Assembly (NCBI RefSeq): GCF_030371825.1
Contig: NZ_JAUDDM010000003.1
Strand: one strand, 5' to 3'
Length of the DNA: 64,000 nt
DNA from: Collinsella sp944321445
GTDB lineage: Bacteria > Actinomycetota > Coriobacteriia > Coriobacteriales > Coriobacteriaceae
The translations under genes were made by a program, and so were the position numbers. Within the stretch, counting starts at the first letter, position 1. Each line of letters starts with the position of its first letter. This document shows positions 55,665 to 64,000 of this stretch, piece after piece. The notes under the pieces were generated by a model. That model made no database searches, had not been told where the DNA came from, and saw nothing but the letters and a program-made list of their open reading frames with translations.

Positions 55665-56975
55665 TTATTGCTCCAGCAGGGTTGCGACGACCTTGTCGCG
55701 GTCGACGAGTTGCTCCTCGTGGGTCACCATGTTGCGGACCTTCACCTTGCCCGCAGCAAGCTCGTCGCCGCCGATGACCAAGATGAGCCCCGCGCCCAAC
55801 TTATCGGCCTGTTTGAACTGGCTCTTCAGCGAACGGCCCTGGTAGTCTGCCTCGGTGCGGATGCCGGCGGCGCGCAGCTCGTGCGTGAGGGCGAACACCT
55901 CGCCGCGCAAATCAGCGCCCGCGTTGGCCACGTACACGCACGGCTCGGCATCGGCCGCGAAATCGACGCCGTACGCCTCGAGGGCGAGCATGGCGCGCTC
56001 GAAGCCCACCGCAAAGCCGACGCCCGGGGTCGGCTTGCCGCCCTCGAGCTCGACCAGGCCGTCATAGCGACCGCCGCCACCGATGGAGCCCACGCCGGCG
56101 CCCGGAGCCTCGACCTCGAACACCGTGCGCGTGTAGTAATCGAGGCCGCGCACGAGCGTCGGGTCCTCGATGTACGCGATGCCCGCAGCATCGAGATAGC
56201 GCTTGACCTGCTCGTAGTGCGCACGGCAATCGTCGCACAGGTTGTCGCGCATGAGCGGAGCGTCCTTCATGATCTCGCGGCAATGGTCGTTCTTGCAATC
56301 GAAGGCGCGCAGCGGGTTGATCTCGGCACGCTCGCGGCACTCGTCGCACATCTCATCGGCGCGGTCGAGAATGAACGCGCGCACCGCATCGCGATAGGCC
56401 GGACGGCACGCCGGGTCGCCCATCGAGTTGATGAGCAAACGGAGCTTGGACAAATCGAAGCCCAGGCGCTTGTAGAACTCCATGAGCATGATGATGCACT
56501 CGGCGTCTGCCGCGGGGTCGGGTGCGCCCAACCACTCGATGCCCACCTGGTGGAACTGACGCAGACGACCCTTCTGCGGACGCTCGCCGCGAAACATCGC
56601 TTCGCAGTAATACGCCTTGAACGGCGTGGCGCCCTGCGGCACCAGGTTGTTCTCCACCACGGCGCGCACCACGCCCGCCGTGCCCTCGGGACGAAGCGCC
56701 AGGCGCTGCTTTGCCTTCAGCTTGGCGTCAGTGCCTTCCTCGAGCACACGCGCGAAGTTCGCGCCGGAAAAGACACGGAACATCTCCTTGCGCACCACGT
56801 CGGTCGACTGACCGATGCCGTGCACGAACACATCGAGCTGCTCGATGGCCGGCGTCTCGATCGCGTCGAAGCCGTAGGGCTCGAACACGCTTGCCGCCAC
56901 CTCCTGCATGCGCTGCCAGGCGCGCATGTCGCGCCCGATCAGGTCCTTCGTTCCCTCAGCCCTCTGTGCTTGCAT
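55665..56975 (-). CDS. hisS: Histidine--tRNA ligase
   Basis: 436-residue class II synthetase. Motif 2 (FRGERPQKGRLRQFHQVGIE), the histidine A loop (LVRGLDYYTRTVFE) and motif 3 (VGFAVGFERAMLAL) are present, followed by the anticodon domain. AAGGGGAAATTCG precedes the start. A long palindrome lies directly downstream and may act as a terminator. Confidence 0.96.
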   Translation of the reverse strand: MQAQRAEGTKDLIGRDMRAWQRMQEVAASVFEPYGFDAIETPAIEQLDVFVHGIGQSTDVVRKEMFRVFSGANFARVLEEGTDAKLKAKQRLALRPEGTAGVVRAVVENNLVPQGATPFKAYYCEAMFRGERPQKGRLRQFHQVGIEWLGAPDPAADAECIIMLMEFYKRLGFDLSKLRLLINSMGDPACRPAYRDAVRAFILDRADEMCDECRERAEINPLRAFDCKNDHCREIMKDAPLMRDNLCDDCRAHYEQVKRYLDAAGIAYIEDPTLVRGLDYYTRTVFEVEAPGAGVGSIGGGGRYDGLVELEGGKPTPGVGFAVGFERAMLALEAYGVDFAADAEPCVYVANAGADLRGEVFALTHELRAAGIRTEADYQGRSLKSQFKQADKLGAGLILVIGGDELAAGKVKVRNMVTHEEQLVDRDKVVATLLEQ

Positions 56976-57174
56976 CGAATTTCCCCTTATGGTCTAGGCG
57001 GCGCTTCGGCCGACGTATGGTTCGGCCATCCATTATATGGCCAGGATGTTTCCGTTCGGCATCATTTCACAGCGATTCCTAGGCAACAGCGGGAATGTGC
57101 GCCCCGGCCGAACGCATTCGCGCAAAGCGCTACACTGTGGTGCGTCAAACCGCAATCCAACAAGGGAGATGCAC

Positions 57175-58248
57175 ATGCGTCGATTCACCAACGACTACAG
57201 CGAGGGCGCCGCACCCGAGATCCTGGACGCGCTCATCCGCACGAACACCGAGCAGACTCCCGGCTACGGCGATGACGGGCACTGCGCGCACGCAGCCGAG
57301 CTCATCTGCGCCGAAATCGGCCAGCCGGATGCCTACGTGCGTTTCGTCCCGGGCGGCACCGTCGCCAATATGCTGGCGATCTCGGCGCTTACCGAGGACT
57401 TCGAGGGTCCCATCTGCGCCGCCGACGCGCACCCCACCATCCACGAGACGGGCGCCATCGAGGCCTGCGGCCGCCGTCTGCTGGCAACCGACGATGCTTT
57501 CGGCGTGCTCACGCCCGAGGCTGCCGAAATCACCTACCGCCACATGACCGCGACGGGCTGCCACACCACGCGCCCCGCGATGATCTACTTCTCCAACACC
57601 ACCGAGTTCGGCCACGTGTACACACGCGCCGAGTTCGACGCGCTCTGCGATTGGGCGGCCGGGCACGACCTCGCCGTCTATGTCGACGGCGCGCGCATGG
57701 CAAGCGCGTGCACAGCGGAAGGCGGCGACCTCACCATTCAGCATATCGCCGAGCGCGCCGACGCCTTCACGCTGGGCGGCACCAAAAACGGCATGCTCTT
57801 CGGCGAGGCGCTCGTGGTGAGTCCTCGCAGCGAACGCGGACGCCGCGCCATCGAGCGCATCCCCTACCTCACCAAGCGCGCCGGTGCCATGACCGCCAAG
57901 GGCCGCCTCATGGGTTTGATGTACGAAGCGGCCTTCACCGCTACCGAGGAAGGCGAGCTCCCCTACTGGAACTACGCCCGCCACGCCAACACGTGCGCGA
58001 CACGCCTGGCGCGCGGTCTGGTCGAGGCGGGTTTTGAGCCCTACATCGAGACCGCGGGCAACCAGCAGTTCTTCTGGGTGACACCCGAGCAGGCGGAGGC
58101 ACTCGCGTCCACCTGCGGCTGTGAGACGCAAACCATCGAGGACCCCACGGGTGCCGGGCGCATCGTCGTGCGCTTCGTGACGAGCTGGGCATGCTCGGAG
58201 GCCGAAGTCGACGAGGCCGTCGCCTTCGCCGCCAGCCTCGTTGCGTAA
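57175..58248 (+). CDS. ltaE: Threonine aldolase family PLP enzyme
   Basis: 357-residue fold-type I PLP enzyme. FTNDYSEGAAPEILDAL at the N-terminus, DGAR (from 171) and the PLP Lys204 in LGGTKNGMLFGE match the low-specificity L-threonine aldolase group, which splits threonine or beta-hydroxy amino acids to glycine and an aldehyde. The start at 57175 has AAGGGAG; an ATG 6 nt earlier is too close to it. It is divergent from hisS and has its own terminator. Confidence 0.88.
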   Translation: MRRFTNDYSEGAAPEILDALIRTNTEQTPGYGDDGHCAHAAELICAEIGQPDAYVRFVPGGTVANMLAISALTEDFEGPICAADAHPTIHETGAIEACGRRLLATDDAFGVLTPEAAEITYRHMTATGCHTTRPAMIYFSNTTEFGHVYTRAEFDALCDWAAGHDLAVYVDGARMASACTAEGGDLTIQHIAERADAFTLGGTKNGMLFGEALVVSPRSERGRRAIERIPYLTKRAGAMTAKGRLMGLMYEAAFTATEEGELPYWNYARHANTCATRLARGLVEAGFEPYIETAGNQQFFWVTPEQAEALASTCGCETQTIEDPTGAGRIVVRFVTSWACSEAEVDEAVAFAASLVA

Positions 58249-58265
58249 CGTTGTAGGATGAAGGC

Positions 58266-58296
58266 GGGCCGTCCCGAAGATGTATCGGGACGGCCC
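58266..58296 (+). terminator. Hairpin after the threonine aldolase gene
   Basis: GGGCCGTCCCG (58266-58276) and CGGGACGGCCC (58286-58296) form a perfect stem 18 bp past the stop codon, followed by TCCT. Confidence 0.75.
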
Positions 58297-58336
58297 TCCT
58301 CGGGGATCCGTTGAGCGATTACGGCCACCCAGCTTG

Positions 58337-58358
58337 CCGGAAAATCATGATTTTCCGG
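58337..58358. repeat. 22-bp perfect palindrome
   Basis: CCGGAAAATC and its complement around ATGATTT-type sequence form a loop-free palindrome. Part of the core (ATCATGATTT) recurs near 58409. Either an operator or part of the terminator zone between two convergent genes. Confidence 0.6.
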
Positions 58359-58481
58359 AAGCGTTTTCCGGGTCTTCCCAGATAAACTCCTTTACCACGA
58401 ACGAAATATCATGATTTGCCGATGAGGGGCGTTTCATGTAGGGGCTTCTGCCGGAAAGGGCACCAAGGCATCTGAAAGCGG

Positions 58482-59447
58482 CTAGCTCGACCTGCGGCGT
58501 AAAAACGAGAAGTGCGTCTCGGACAGCACGATTGAGAAGAAAATGAGCGCGAAGCCCGCGAGCAGACGACCGGAGAGCACCTCGTTCGCAAAGATCACCG
58601 AGAAGAACACGCCCGACGGGGACTCGAGCGAAAGCAGCAGCGACCCGATGGACGACGGCACGTGCGCGAGGCCCATGTTTTGAACGAGCAGCGCCACGCA
58701 CGTGCAGAACACGGCCAGAAACGCCATGGACCCCACGAGCTGCGGCGTCCACACGGACGCCGGCGGCATGGCCTCGGTCATGAGCGACGCCACGGCGCTG
58801 AGCAGCCCCACCGCCAAAAACATCCAGAAGGTGAGCACATTGATGTCCATGTCTCCGCCGTATTTGGAAACGACCGCCATCTGCAGCGCGAAAAACACCG
58901 CGCCGGCGAGCGTCAGCGCATCGCCCATCCCGATGGACAGGCTGTCGAGCGCCACCAAGCCGATGCCCGCCAGGCACATGAACGCCGCGCCCACGTTGTA
59001 GCGCGTGAGCTTCTCCCCACTCATGAAATAGCTGATAAACGGCACGAGCACGCAGTAGGTTCCGGTCAGAAAGGCGTTTTTGCCCGCCGTGGTGCCGCCC
59101 AAGCCCAGCGTCTGCAAACCATAGGCGCCCCACATGAGCACACCCATGCCGAGCCCGATGACCAGGTAGCGCGCATTGAGGTGCACCGCGACGCGCTTGG
59201 CGAACAGTACCAGCATGATAAGCGCCGCCGTCGTGAAGCGAATGGCGAGCAGCAAAAACGTAGGCAGCGAGTCCAGCGTGTCCTTCATGACGAAAAACGA
59301 GAAGCCCCACATAAGGGCAACCGCAACCAGCGCGCACTTCCAAAACAGCGGCGAACGCGCCCCAGCACCGCGCAGCTTCCCCGCACCGCGATCCTCAGGC
59401 GCCACCGGGGCATCCGCCCCATTCATATGATTCTTCAAAACACTCAT
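58482..59447 (-). CDS. EamA/DMT family transporter
   Basis: 321-residue inner-membrane protein with about ten helices in two EamA repeats (LMWGFSFFVMKDTLDSLPTF; FALQMAVVSKYGG and the second-half SLESPSGVFFSVIFANE). It probably exports a small metabolite or amino acid. The start at 59447 has GGGGCGC and no better site is seen. The C-terminus is basic. A second member of this superfamily lies at the right edge. Confidence 0.85.
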   Translation of the reverse strand: MSVLKNHMNGADAPVAPEDRGAGKLRGAGARSPLFWKCALVAVALMWGFSFFVMKDTLDSLPTFLLLAIRFTTAALIMLVLFAKRVAVHLNARYLVIGLGMGVLMWGAYGLQTLGLGGTTAGKNAFLTGTYCVLVPFISYFMSGEKLTRYNVGAAFMCLAGIGLVALDSLSIGMGDALTLAGAVFFALQMAVVSKYGGDMDINVLTFWMFLAVGLLSAVASLMTEAMPPASVWTPQLVGSMAFLAVFCTCVALLVQNMGLAHVPSSIGSLLLSLESPSGVFFSVIFANEVLSGRLLAGFALIFFSIVLSETHFSFLRRRSS

Positions 59448-59587
59448 GCGCCCCAATGTATCAGGACCGCATCCCAGGCTCAACGCTGAGCTTTATCTTT
59501 ACGGGCTTGAAACCTAAACGACCTGTCCGCGCAGCGGCCCTCGAGTCTCAACTCAATCCCTCCGCCGCGCAGCCAGGCGGAACCACA

Positions 59588-59666
59588 GGGCCTCCCGGGT
59601 TCCCTGGGCGAACATCCCGCAGCCGCGCAGCGGCGAGGACGTTCGCCCAGGCAACCCGGGAGGCCC
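59588..59666 (-). terminator. 26-bp-arm inverted repeat after pyk
   Basis: Arms 59588-59613 and 59641-59666 pair with one mismatch (outer end GGGCCTCCCGGGTT). It lies about 30 bp past the pyk stop codon. Its GGCCTCCCGG core is shared with the repeat at 61483-61564. Confidence 0.7.
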
Positions 59667-59694
59667 CTCAGGTGGATCCCGACTAACGCAAGCC

Positions 59695-61152
59695 CTACCG
59701 GACTTGTGCCACGTGGACGACGTTCGTGGAGGTCACGCCGTCGGAGAAGGTAATGGAAGTGTCCGGATCGCCCACGGTGAGCACGGCCACGTCACCCACG
59801 CGCACGTACCCGCGCTGCTTAGCAACGTCGAGCGCCGTTTTGACGACGTAGCGCTTGTCGCCAATCTGCCCCTCGGTCACCGGGTCGACGCCCCAGTACA
59901 GGGTCATCTTGCGCGTGGCCTTATCGTGCGGCGTCACCGCAAGGATGGGCAGCATGGGACGGAAGTTGGAAACCAGGCGCGCGGAGCGGCCGGACTCGGT
60001 GGGGATGATGATGGCGCGCGCCTTGACGTTGAACGCGGTGCTCACGGCGGCCAGGCCGATGGCGCTGTTAATGGCGCGGATGCCGGTTTCGTCGGTGTGG
60101 ATGTCCAGGCGATTGTGCTCGGGCATGGTCGCCTCGGCGATCATGGCGATGTTGGCCATCATCTTCACAGACTCGAGCGGGTACTTACCGGCCGCGGTCT
60201 CGCCGGACAGCATGGTGGCGTCCGTACCGTCGGCAATGGCGTTGGCGACGTCGGTGACCTCGGCGCGCGTGGGGCGCGGGTTGCGGATCATCGAGTCGAG
60301 CATCTGCGTGGCCGTGATAACGGGCTTGTACGCCTTGTTGCACTTCTGGATGATCTCCTTCTGGATGGCGGGGCACACCTCGGGCGCAACCTCGACGCCC
60401 AGGTCGCCACGGGCAACCATGATGCCGTCGGACTCCTTGAGGATGTCATCGAAGTGGTAGACGGCCACGGCGCACTCGATCTTGGGGAAGATGTCGATGT
60501 TCGCACCACCGTTCTCCTGGCACAGCTTGCGGATCTCACGCACGCCAGCGGCATCGCGGATGAAGGACGCAGCGATGAAGTCGATGCCCTCCTCGATGCC
60601 GAACAGGATGTCCTTGCGGTCCTGCTCGGTGATGGTGGGGAGCGACAGCTTGGCGTTGGGGACGTTCACGCCCTTCTTCTCGCCCAGCTCGCCGCCGTTC
60701 TCGACATAGCAGACGATGTCCTGGCCGTCGATGCTCTTGACCGTGAGGCCGATGAGGCCGTCATCGATGAGGATGGTGCCGCCCGGATGGACCTCGCGCG
60801 GGAGCTCTAGGTGATCGAGGTAGAAGTGCTCAGCGGTGCCCTGGAGCTCTTCGGAGGTCTCGGCGGCGGTTACGGTGACCGTGGAGCCCGCCTCGAGCGT
60901 CACCTTCTGGTGGTCCTTCAAAAAGCCTGTACGGATCTCGGGGCCCTTGGTATCAAGCAGAATACCCACCGGCACGCCAAGCTCGGCGGAGATGCGCTTC
61001 ACGCGCTCCATGCGCTCGTGCTGCTCTTCATGGCTGCCGTGCGAGAAATTGAAGCGGGCGACGTTCATGCCAGCTTTGATCATTTCGCGGATGGTATCGT
61101 CGTTGTCGCAAGCCGGTCCCATGGTGCATACGATCTTTGTGCGCTTGTTCAT
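59695..61152 (-). CDS. pyk: Pyruvate kinase
   Basis: 485-residue glycolytic enzyme making pyruvate and ATP. N-terminal KIVCTMGPACD, NVARFNFSHG, the nucleotide/magnesium loops (LLDTKGPEIRTG), catalytic Lys in FPKIECAVAV, and DGIMVARGDLGVE are all in place; a C-terminal regulatory domain follows. GGAGGATTGC precedes the start. Two tandem 21-bp repeats lie in the leader. Confidence 0.95.
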   Translation of the reverse strand: MNKRTKIVCTMGPACDNDDTIREMIKAGMNVARFNFSHGSHEEQHERMERVKRISAELGVPVGILLDTKGPEIRTGFLKDHQKVTLEAGSTVTVTAAETSEELQGTAEHFYLDHLELPREVHPGGTILIDDGLIGLTVKSIDGQDIVCYVENGGELGEKKGVNVPNAKLSLPTITEQDRKDILFGIEEGIDFIAASFIRDAAGVREIRKLCQENGGANIDIFPKIECAVAVYHFDDILKESDGIMVARGDLGVEVAPEVCPAIQKEIIQKCNKAYKPVITATQMLDSMIRNPRPTRAEVTDVANAIADGTDATMLSGETAAGKYPLESVKMMANIAMIAEATMPEHNRLDIHTDETGIRAINSAIGLAAVSTAFNVKARAIIIPTESGRSARLVSNFRPMLPILAVTPHDKATRKMTLYWGVDPVTEGQIGDKRYVVKTALDVAKQRGYVRVGDVAVLTVGDPDTSITFSDGVTSTNVVHVAQVR

Positions 61153-61184
61153 GCAATCCTCCGTCCAGACGCCTTACGGCTTTT

Positions 61185-61226
61185 TTAACAAGATGGGTAG
61201 GAAACTTAACAAGATGGGTAGGAAAC
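61185..61226. repeat. Two tandem 21-bp repeats upstream of pyk
   Basis: Two exact head-to-tail copies beginning TTAACAAGATGGGTAGG (61185-61205 and 61206-61226), starting 32 bp upstream of the pyk start codon. A 21-bp period equals two helix turns. Confidence 0.9.
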
Positions 61227-61482
61227 ATACAGTTCTAGCTTACGGCATTTTTTCCCGTACGAGACCCGCAACGGCTGAACGGTCGAAATAATTGGTAAGC
61301 GTACTACTAAAAGCCCTGCTTACATCATGAATCGATATGTTATATCCCCTAGCGCAGCAAAGTCGAACAAATCACCGTCCAAGAATTGAGCGACTCCCCA
61401 CACAGCACCATTGTCCGGGGCGCCGCCAGGCGCCCCGGACAAGCTCCAAACCCGCCACCGTACCCGCAGCCCCGAAAACGCA

Positions 61483-61564
61483 GGGAGGCCCCGGGTTCTT
61501 TTTGCGGACCGCTTTGAGCGCCCAACGGGCGCGATAGGTCCGCAAAAAGAACCCGGGGCCTCCC
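61483..61564 (-). terminator. 28-bp-arm inverted repeat after the aldolase gene
   Basis: Perfect arms at 61483-61510 and 61537-61564 (outer end GGGAGGCCCCGGGTTC) enclose 26 bp with a small inner hairpin. It lies 21 bp past the aldolase stop codon. Confidence 0.75.
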
Positions 61565-61585
61565 GGATGGAGTCACAAGGAGCTG

Positions 61586-62437
61586 CTACGCCCTACCCAC
61601 GGAGCCCAGATTCTCCATGCGAATCTTCACGATCTTCGTGATCTCGGCCATGCCTGCCTGGCCGGGCTTCTTGGGATCGAACGTGCCGGGATTCTCGGCC
61701 ATGTAGGCCATGAAGCCCTTCGTGAAGGCCTGACGCAGCTCGGTGGCGTAGTTGACCTTGCAGATGCCGTTCTTCACGGCCTCGGCGACCTGCTCATCGG
61801 GCACACCGGAGGTACCGTGCAGAACCAGGGGCACGTCCACGGCGGCGCGGATGGCGCGCACGACGTCCTGCTCGATATGCGGGGTCTCGGTATACACGCC
61901 GTGAGCGGTGCCCACGCCGATGGCGAGGCTGGTGCAGCCGGTGCGCTCGACGAACTCGCGCGCCTCGTCCGGATCGGTGTAGGGGTTCTCGCCCTCGACC
62001 GCCGGGCCGTCGTCCTCCTTGCCGCCGACCTTGCCGAGCTCGGCCTCCACCGGCACACCCATAGCGGCACCGGCGCGCGCCACGCTCGCGGTGAGCGCGA
62101 TGTTGTCCTCGAAGCTCTCATGCGAGCCGTCGATCATGACGGAGGTGTAGCCGGTGCGGAGCGCCTGCATGCAGCGATCGTAGCCGTCGCCGTGGTCGAG
62201 GTGCAGGGCGACCGGCACGCTCGCGCGCTCGGCAGCGGCCTTCACCATGCCGTAGAAGTAATCGAGACCGGCGAACTTCACCGTACCGGGCGTGGTCTGC
62301 ATGATCACCGGGGACTTGGTCTCCTCGGCGGCAGCCAGCACGGCCATGACGAACTCGAGGTTCTCGACGTTGAAGGCACCCACGGCGTAGTGGTTCTTCT
62401 GCGCGTCGAGCAGCATCTCCTTGGTGGTTACAAGCAT
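61586..62437 (-). CDS. fba: Class II fructose-bisphosphate aldolase family protein
   Basis: 283-residue zinc aldolase. Asp81 and His82 in ALHLDHGD, GTAHGVYTE and LHGTSGVPDEQ supply the catalytic Asp, zinc and phosphate sites. It interconverts fructose 1,6-bisphosphate (or tagatose 1,6-bisphosphate) and triose phosphates; length and pattern (GatY/FbaA group) do not separate the two. Its position beside pyk favours glycolysis. AGGAGGGAG precedes the ATG at 62437. Confidence 0.88.
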   Translation of the reverse strand: MLVTTKEMLLDAQKNHYAVGAFNVENLEFVMAVLAAAEETKSPVIMQTTPGTVKFAGLDYFYGMVKAAAERASVPVALHLDHGDGYDRCMQALRTGYTSVMIDGSHESFEDNIALTASVARAGAAMGVPVEAELGKVGGKEDDGPAVEGENPYTDPDEAREFVERTGCTSLAIGVGTAHGVYTETPHIEQDVVRAIRAAVDVPLVLHGTSGVPDEQVAEAVKNGICKVNYATELRQAFTKGFMAYMAENPGTFDPKKPGQAGMAEITKIVKIRMENLGSVGRA

Positions 62438-63027
62438 GATGGGGCTCCCTCCTGCCGTCGCGCGCAGGCGCGATGCGGCACGCATATCGCCGCAAACCCT
62501 GTGATGCGGCGGCTGTTGGCCCTATTGTAGGATATGGGGCAAACGCATAGGCTGAACAGGATAAACGGCGCGTTTCCGCGGAGGAAAGCAAAAGAAAGGG
62601 AGGACGGGGACGCCCTTGAGAGCGACCGCGCGCGATCGGTGCCGATTCTTGCACACCTCCGCATCGGATTTGCCCGCTGCCGCATGCGCGCTTCGTGCCG
62701 CCGGCGGCTGCTCTTGCGAAAGGAAAGCACACACAAGTCATTTACTTTGCAGAAAAGCAATTAAAGGAAAACTGTTCATCATAGAGTCTTCATATATCCC
62801 ATGTGAATTGCCGTACAGCGCAAGCAGGAGCCATGTCATTCACCCGTTGTGTGCGTTTTCAGCCAATCGGGCCCTGTTGTGAGCGGTTTGGGCCAACGAA
62901 TCTACCGGATTCGACCGATTATATTGGCCAAAAGCGCACACAACAGCCGGCGATTGGTCGAAAGCGCACACAACAGCTGCGGCATCGAGCGCACAGGTCT
63001 GCCCCCCCTTCGTAGCGCATGGCAACC
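62438..63027. other. Intergenic region upstream of the aldolase gene
   Basis: About 590 bp without a supportable gene. The notable content is a set of four 23-bp repeats at 62845-62976. The reading frames seen here have no start signals or recognisable products. Confidence 0.6.
62845..62976. repeat. Four 23-bp repeats in two facing pairs
   Basis: Copies at 62845-62867 and 62874-62896 (forward, like CTGTTGTGTGCG-TTT-CCAA) and at 62924-62946 and 62954-62976 (reverse). Start-to-start spacing within pairs is 29 and 30 bp, about three helix turns. The core resembles the arms of element 1 at 17391-17553. Confidence 0.85.
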
Positions 63028-63294
63028 TCACTTGATGTAGGAATCGATGGTGCGCTTCTGCTCGTCGCTCGCGCGGTAGTAGATGCGCACGTTTCCCTGC
63101 GGGTCCAAGTCGAAGCGCGACTCGCCGATGAGGCAGTTCTTCTCGGCGGTCATGAGCGCCTCGAACATCTGGGGACGACTGAAGGCGCGGTGATGGGCGT
63201 ACTCGGGCTCGAGGGCCGCCATCACATCGTCGACCGAAGCCTCGTCGACCGTCGTGAAATACTTCAGCAGCGCGTAGTTAAGCGGGCGTTTCAT
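63028..63294 (-). CDS. Small hypothetical protein coupled to an EamA transporter gene
   Basis: 88-residue soluble protein beginning MKRPLNYALLKYFTTVDEAS. The pattern of three helices followed by strands (FDLDPQGNVRIYYRAS) resembles a small winged-helix-like fold, but no family is recognised. Its ATG overlaps the stop of the upstream transporter gene by 4 bp (ATGA), so the two are coupled and probably act together. Longer reading frames upstream run through the transporter gene and are not real. Confidence 0.75.
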   Translation of the reverse strand: MKRPLNYALLKYFTTVDEASVDDVMAALEPEYAHHRAFSRPQMFEALMTAEKNCLIGESRFDLDPQGNVRIYYRASDEQKRTIDSYIK

Positions 63295-64000
63295 GCTGCG
63301 TTCTCCTTTTTGAACAGGGCAAACGGGTTGACGGCGATCACGGTCACGCCGGCGACCATAATCAGCGCGGCGAGCCAGGCCACGGTGGGCAGCGCGTAGC
63401 CGTCGAAGCCCATCACCAGGCCGACGATGATCCAGGTGAACAGCGGGACGAAGAAGGCGTACGTGCCGTTGCAGGCCATGCCGAGCGCTGTGCCGCACAT
63501 GCTGTTGCCGCGATACCAGTTTTGGAAGGACAGGTAGGCGAACAGGCCGCTCAGCACGAAGAAGATGACGGAGGGAGCGTCGGTCACGGCCTCGGCGACG
63601 AAAGCGTAGGTCTCGGCGATGCCGCCACCGCTCACGAGCGAGAGTATGGGCAGGATGCACAGCAGGTTGACGATGCCCGAGGTGACCTGGCGGATGGTGA
63701 TGCCGATCTGGCAGTCGATCATCGACGTGCCGTAGCCCGCGACGCACCCTTCGATGCCCCAGCTGAGCGCGCTGACGAGCGCCAGGCAGATGCCGGGAAG
63801 CACGCCTGAGCCCATGTCGCCGGTAAGGCCGGTGAAGCCGATGAGGCAGCTGCCGAACATGCAGACGAGGATGCCCAGGATGACGTTGGGGCCCATCTTC
63901 TGCTTATAGAGGATGCTCGAGATGATGGAGCCGATTGCCGGGCAGAGTGCCGCAATGGGGGTCACGATGGTGCCCGCCATGCTGAGCGCGATGATGTAGG
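63291..64000 (-). CDS. EamA/DMT family transporter, partial at window edge
   Basis: The frame is open to the right edge; codons upstream of the internal Met at 63980 continue in frame (YIIALSM). At least 235 residues are visible with about seven or eight hydrophobic helices (GILVCMFGSCLIGF, LALVSALSWGIEGC, FVLSGLFAYLSFQNW). The pattern is that of ten-helix drug/metabolite transporters. The missing N-terminal part should hold the first helices. Substrate unknown. Confidence 0.82.
   Translation of the reverse strand, partial: YIIALSMAGTIVTPIAALCPAIGSIISSILYKQKMGPNVILGILVCMFGSCLIGFTGLTGDMGSGVLPGICLALVSALSWGIEGCVAGYGTSMIDCQIGITIRQVTSGIVNLLCILPILSLVSGGGIAETYAFVAEAVTDAPSVIFFVLSGLFAYLSFQNWYRGNSMCGTALGMACNGTYAFFVPLFTWIIVGLVMGFDGYALPTVAWLAALIMVAGVTVIAVNPFALFKKENAA

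Larger units (their letters stand above)
61153..61585. other. Intergenic region between pyk and the aldolase gene
   Basis: About 430 bp without a gene. It holds the tandem repeats at 61185-61226 in the pyk leader and the large inverted repeat at 61483-61564; nothing else was recognised. Confidence 0.65.

Noticed and set aside
58345..58437. 30-codon frame downstream of the EamA transporter gene
   Set aside because: It arises from palindromic spacer DNA; no ribosome binding site and no similarity.
62845..62976. Possible CRISPR array
   Set aside because: Repeats are 23 bp with gaps of only 6-7 bp within pairs, two of the four are inverted, and no cas genes are present.
1..64000. Prophage, integrated plasmid, transposase or tRNA-linked island
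   Set aside because: No integrase, transposase, phage structural gene, tRNA or rRNA was recognised. Repeats occur without mobility genes.

Overview
The window is GC-rich (clearly above 60 percent in most coding regions) and densely coded. It looks like an anaerobic, gut-type actinobacterium of the class Coriobacteriia, most likely Collinsella or a close relative. Supporting traits are an Rnf-type electron-transport operon, a SigI/RsgI sigma factor pair, a type I-alpha glutamine synthetase beside a GlnR-like regulator, Feo iron uptake with a FeoB-associated Cys-rich peptide, several PTS sugar systems, and substrate-binding lipoproteins with twin-arginine leaders. The genus call is an inference; no rRNA or other taxonomic marker is present.

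Layout. 47-4305: MarR regulator and a heterodimeric ABC exporter. 4359-7118: sigI-rsgI plus an RsgI-like/PepSY lipoprotein, the last two ending in aspartate-rich tails. 7299-10252: ligA and an HTH-membrane protein. 10478-14956: rnfCDGEA, with a 58-codon membrane peptide where rnfB would be expected. 15070-19960: a deoxycytidylate deaminase, an HtrA protease, two long inverted-repeat elements, a GlnR-like regulator and glnA. 20346-24266: RpiR regulator, RspA-like dehydratase and PTS IIBC, in lower-GC DNA. 24502-29266: divergent LacI regulator and a uronate (2-keto-3-deoxygluconate) operon. 29294-33922: feo genes, interrupted by a repeat-flanked, frameshifted AbiEi-like gene. 34113-37336: TPP-riboswitch-controlled thiamine or thiamine-precursor ABC operon. 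37366-42594: trehalose PTS, trehalose-6-phosphate hydrolase and GntR regulator. 42645-46630: RpiR regulator, beta-glucoside PTS and 6-phospho-beta-glucosidase. 46641-64000: aspS, a polar amino acid ABC importer, ppc, hisS, threonine aldolase, pyk, class II aldolase and two EamA-type exporters, the last cut by the window edge.

The theme is sugar import by PTS and ABC systems feeding glycolysis (pyk, aldolase) and the KDPG branch, with ppc for anaplerosis and Rnf for ferredoxin/NAD energy coupling. Several local regulators have visible candidate operators: MarR, LacI and TreR/GntR palindromes, and a TPP riboswitch with a terminator.

The most unusual layer is intergenic. The window carries many long or perfect inverted repeats: a 70-bp loop-free palindrome, three elements of 160-190 bp with 29-54-bp inverted arms, a composite element of about 220 bp present twice, and at least three families of short palindromes sharing cores such as CCTGCCCCC, GCCTGTCCCC and CACTTCTCCCC. 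No transposase, integrase, phage gene, CRISPR array, tRNA or rRNA was found. Long reading frames lying antisense to real genes were treated as shadows of GC-rich coding DNA.
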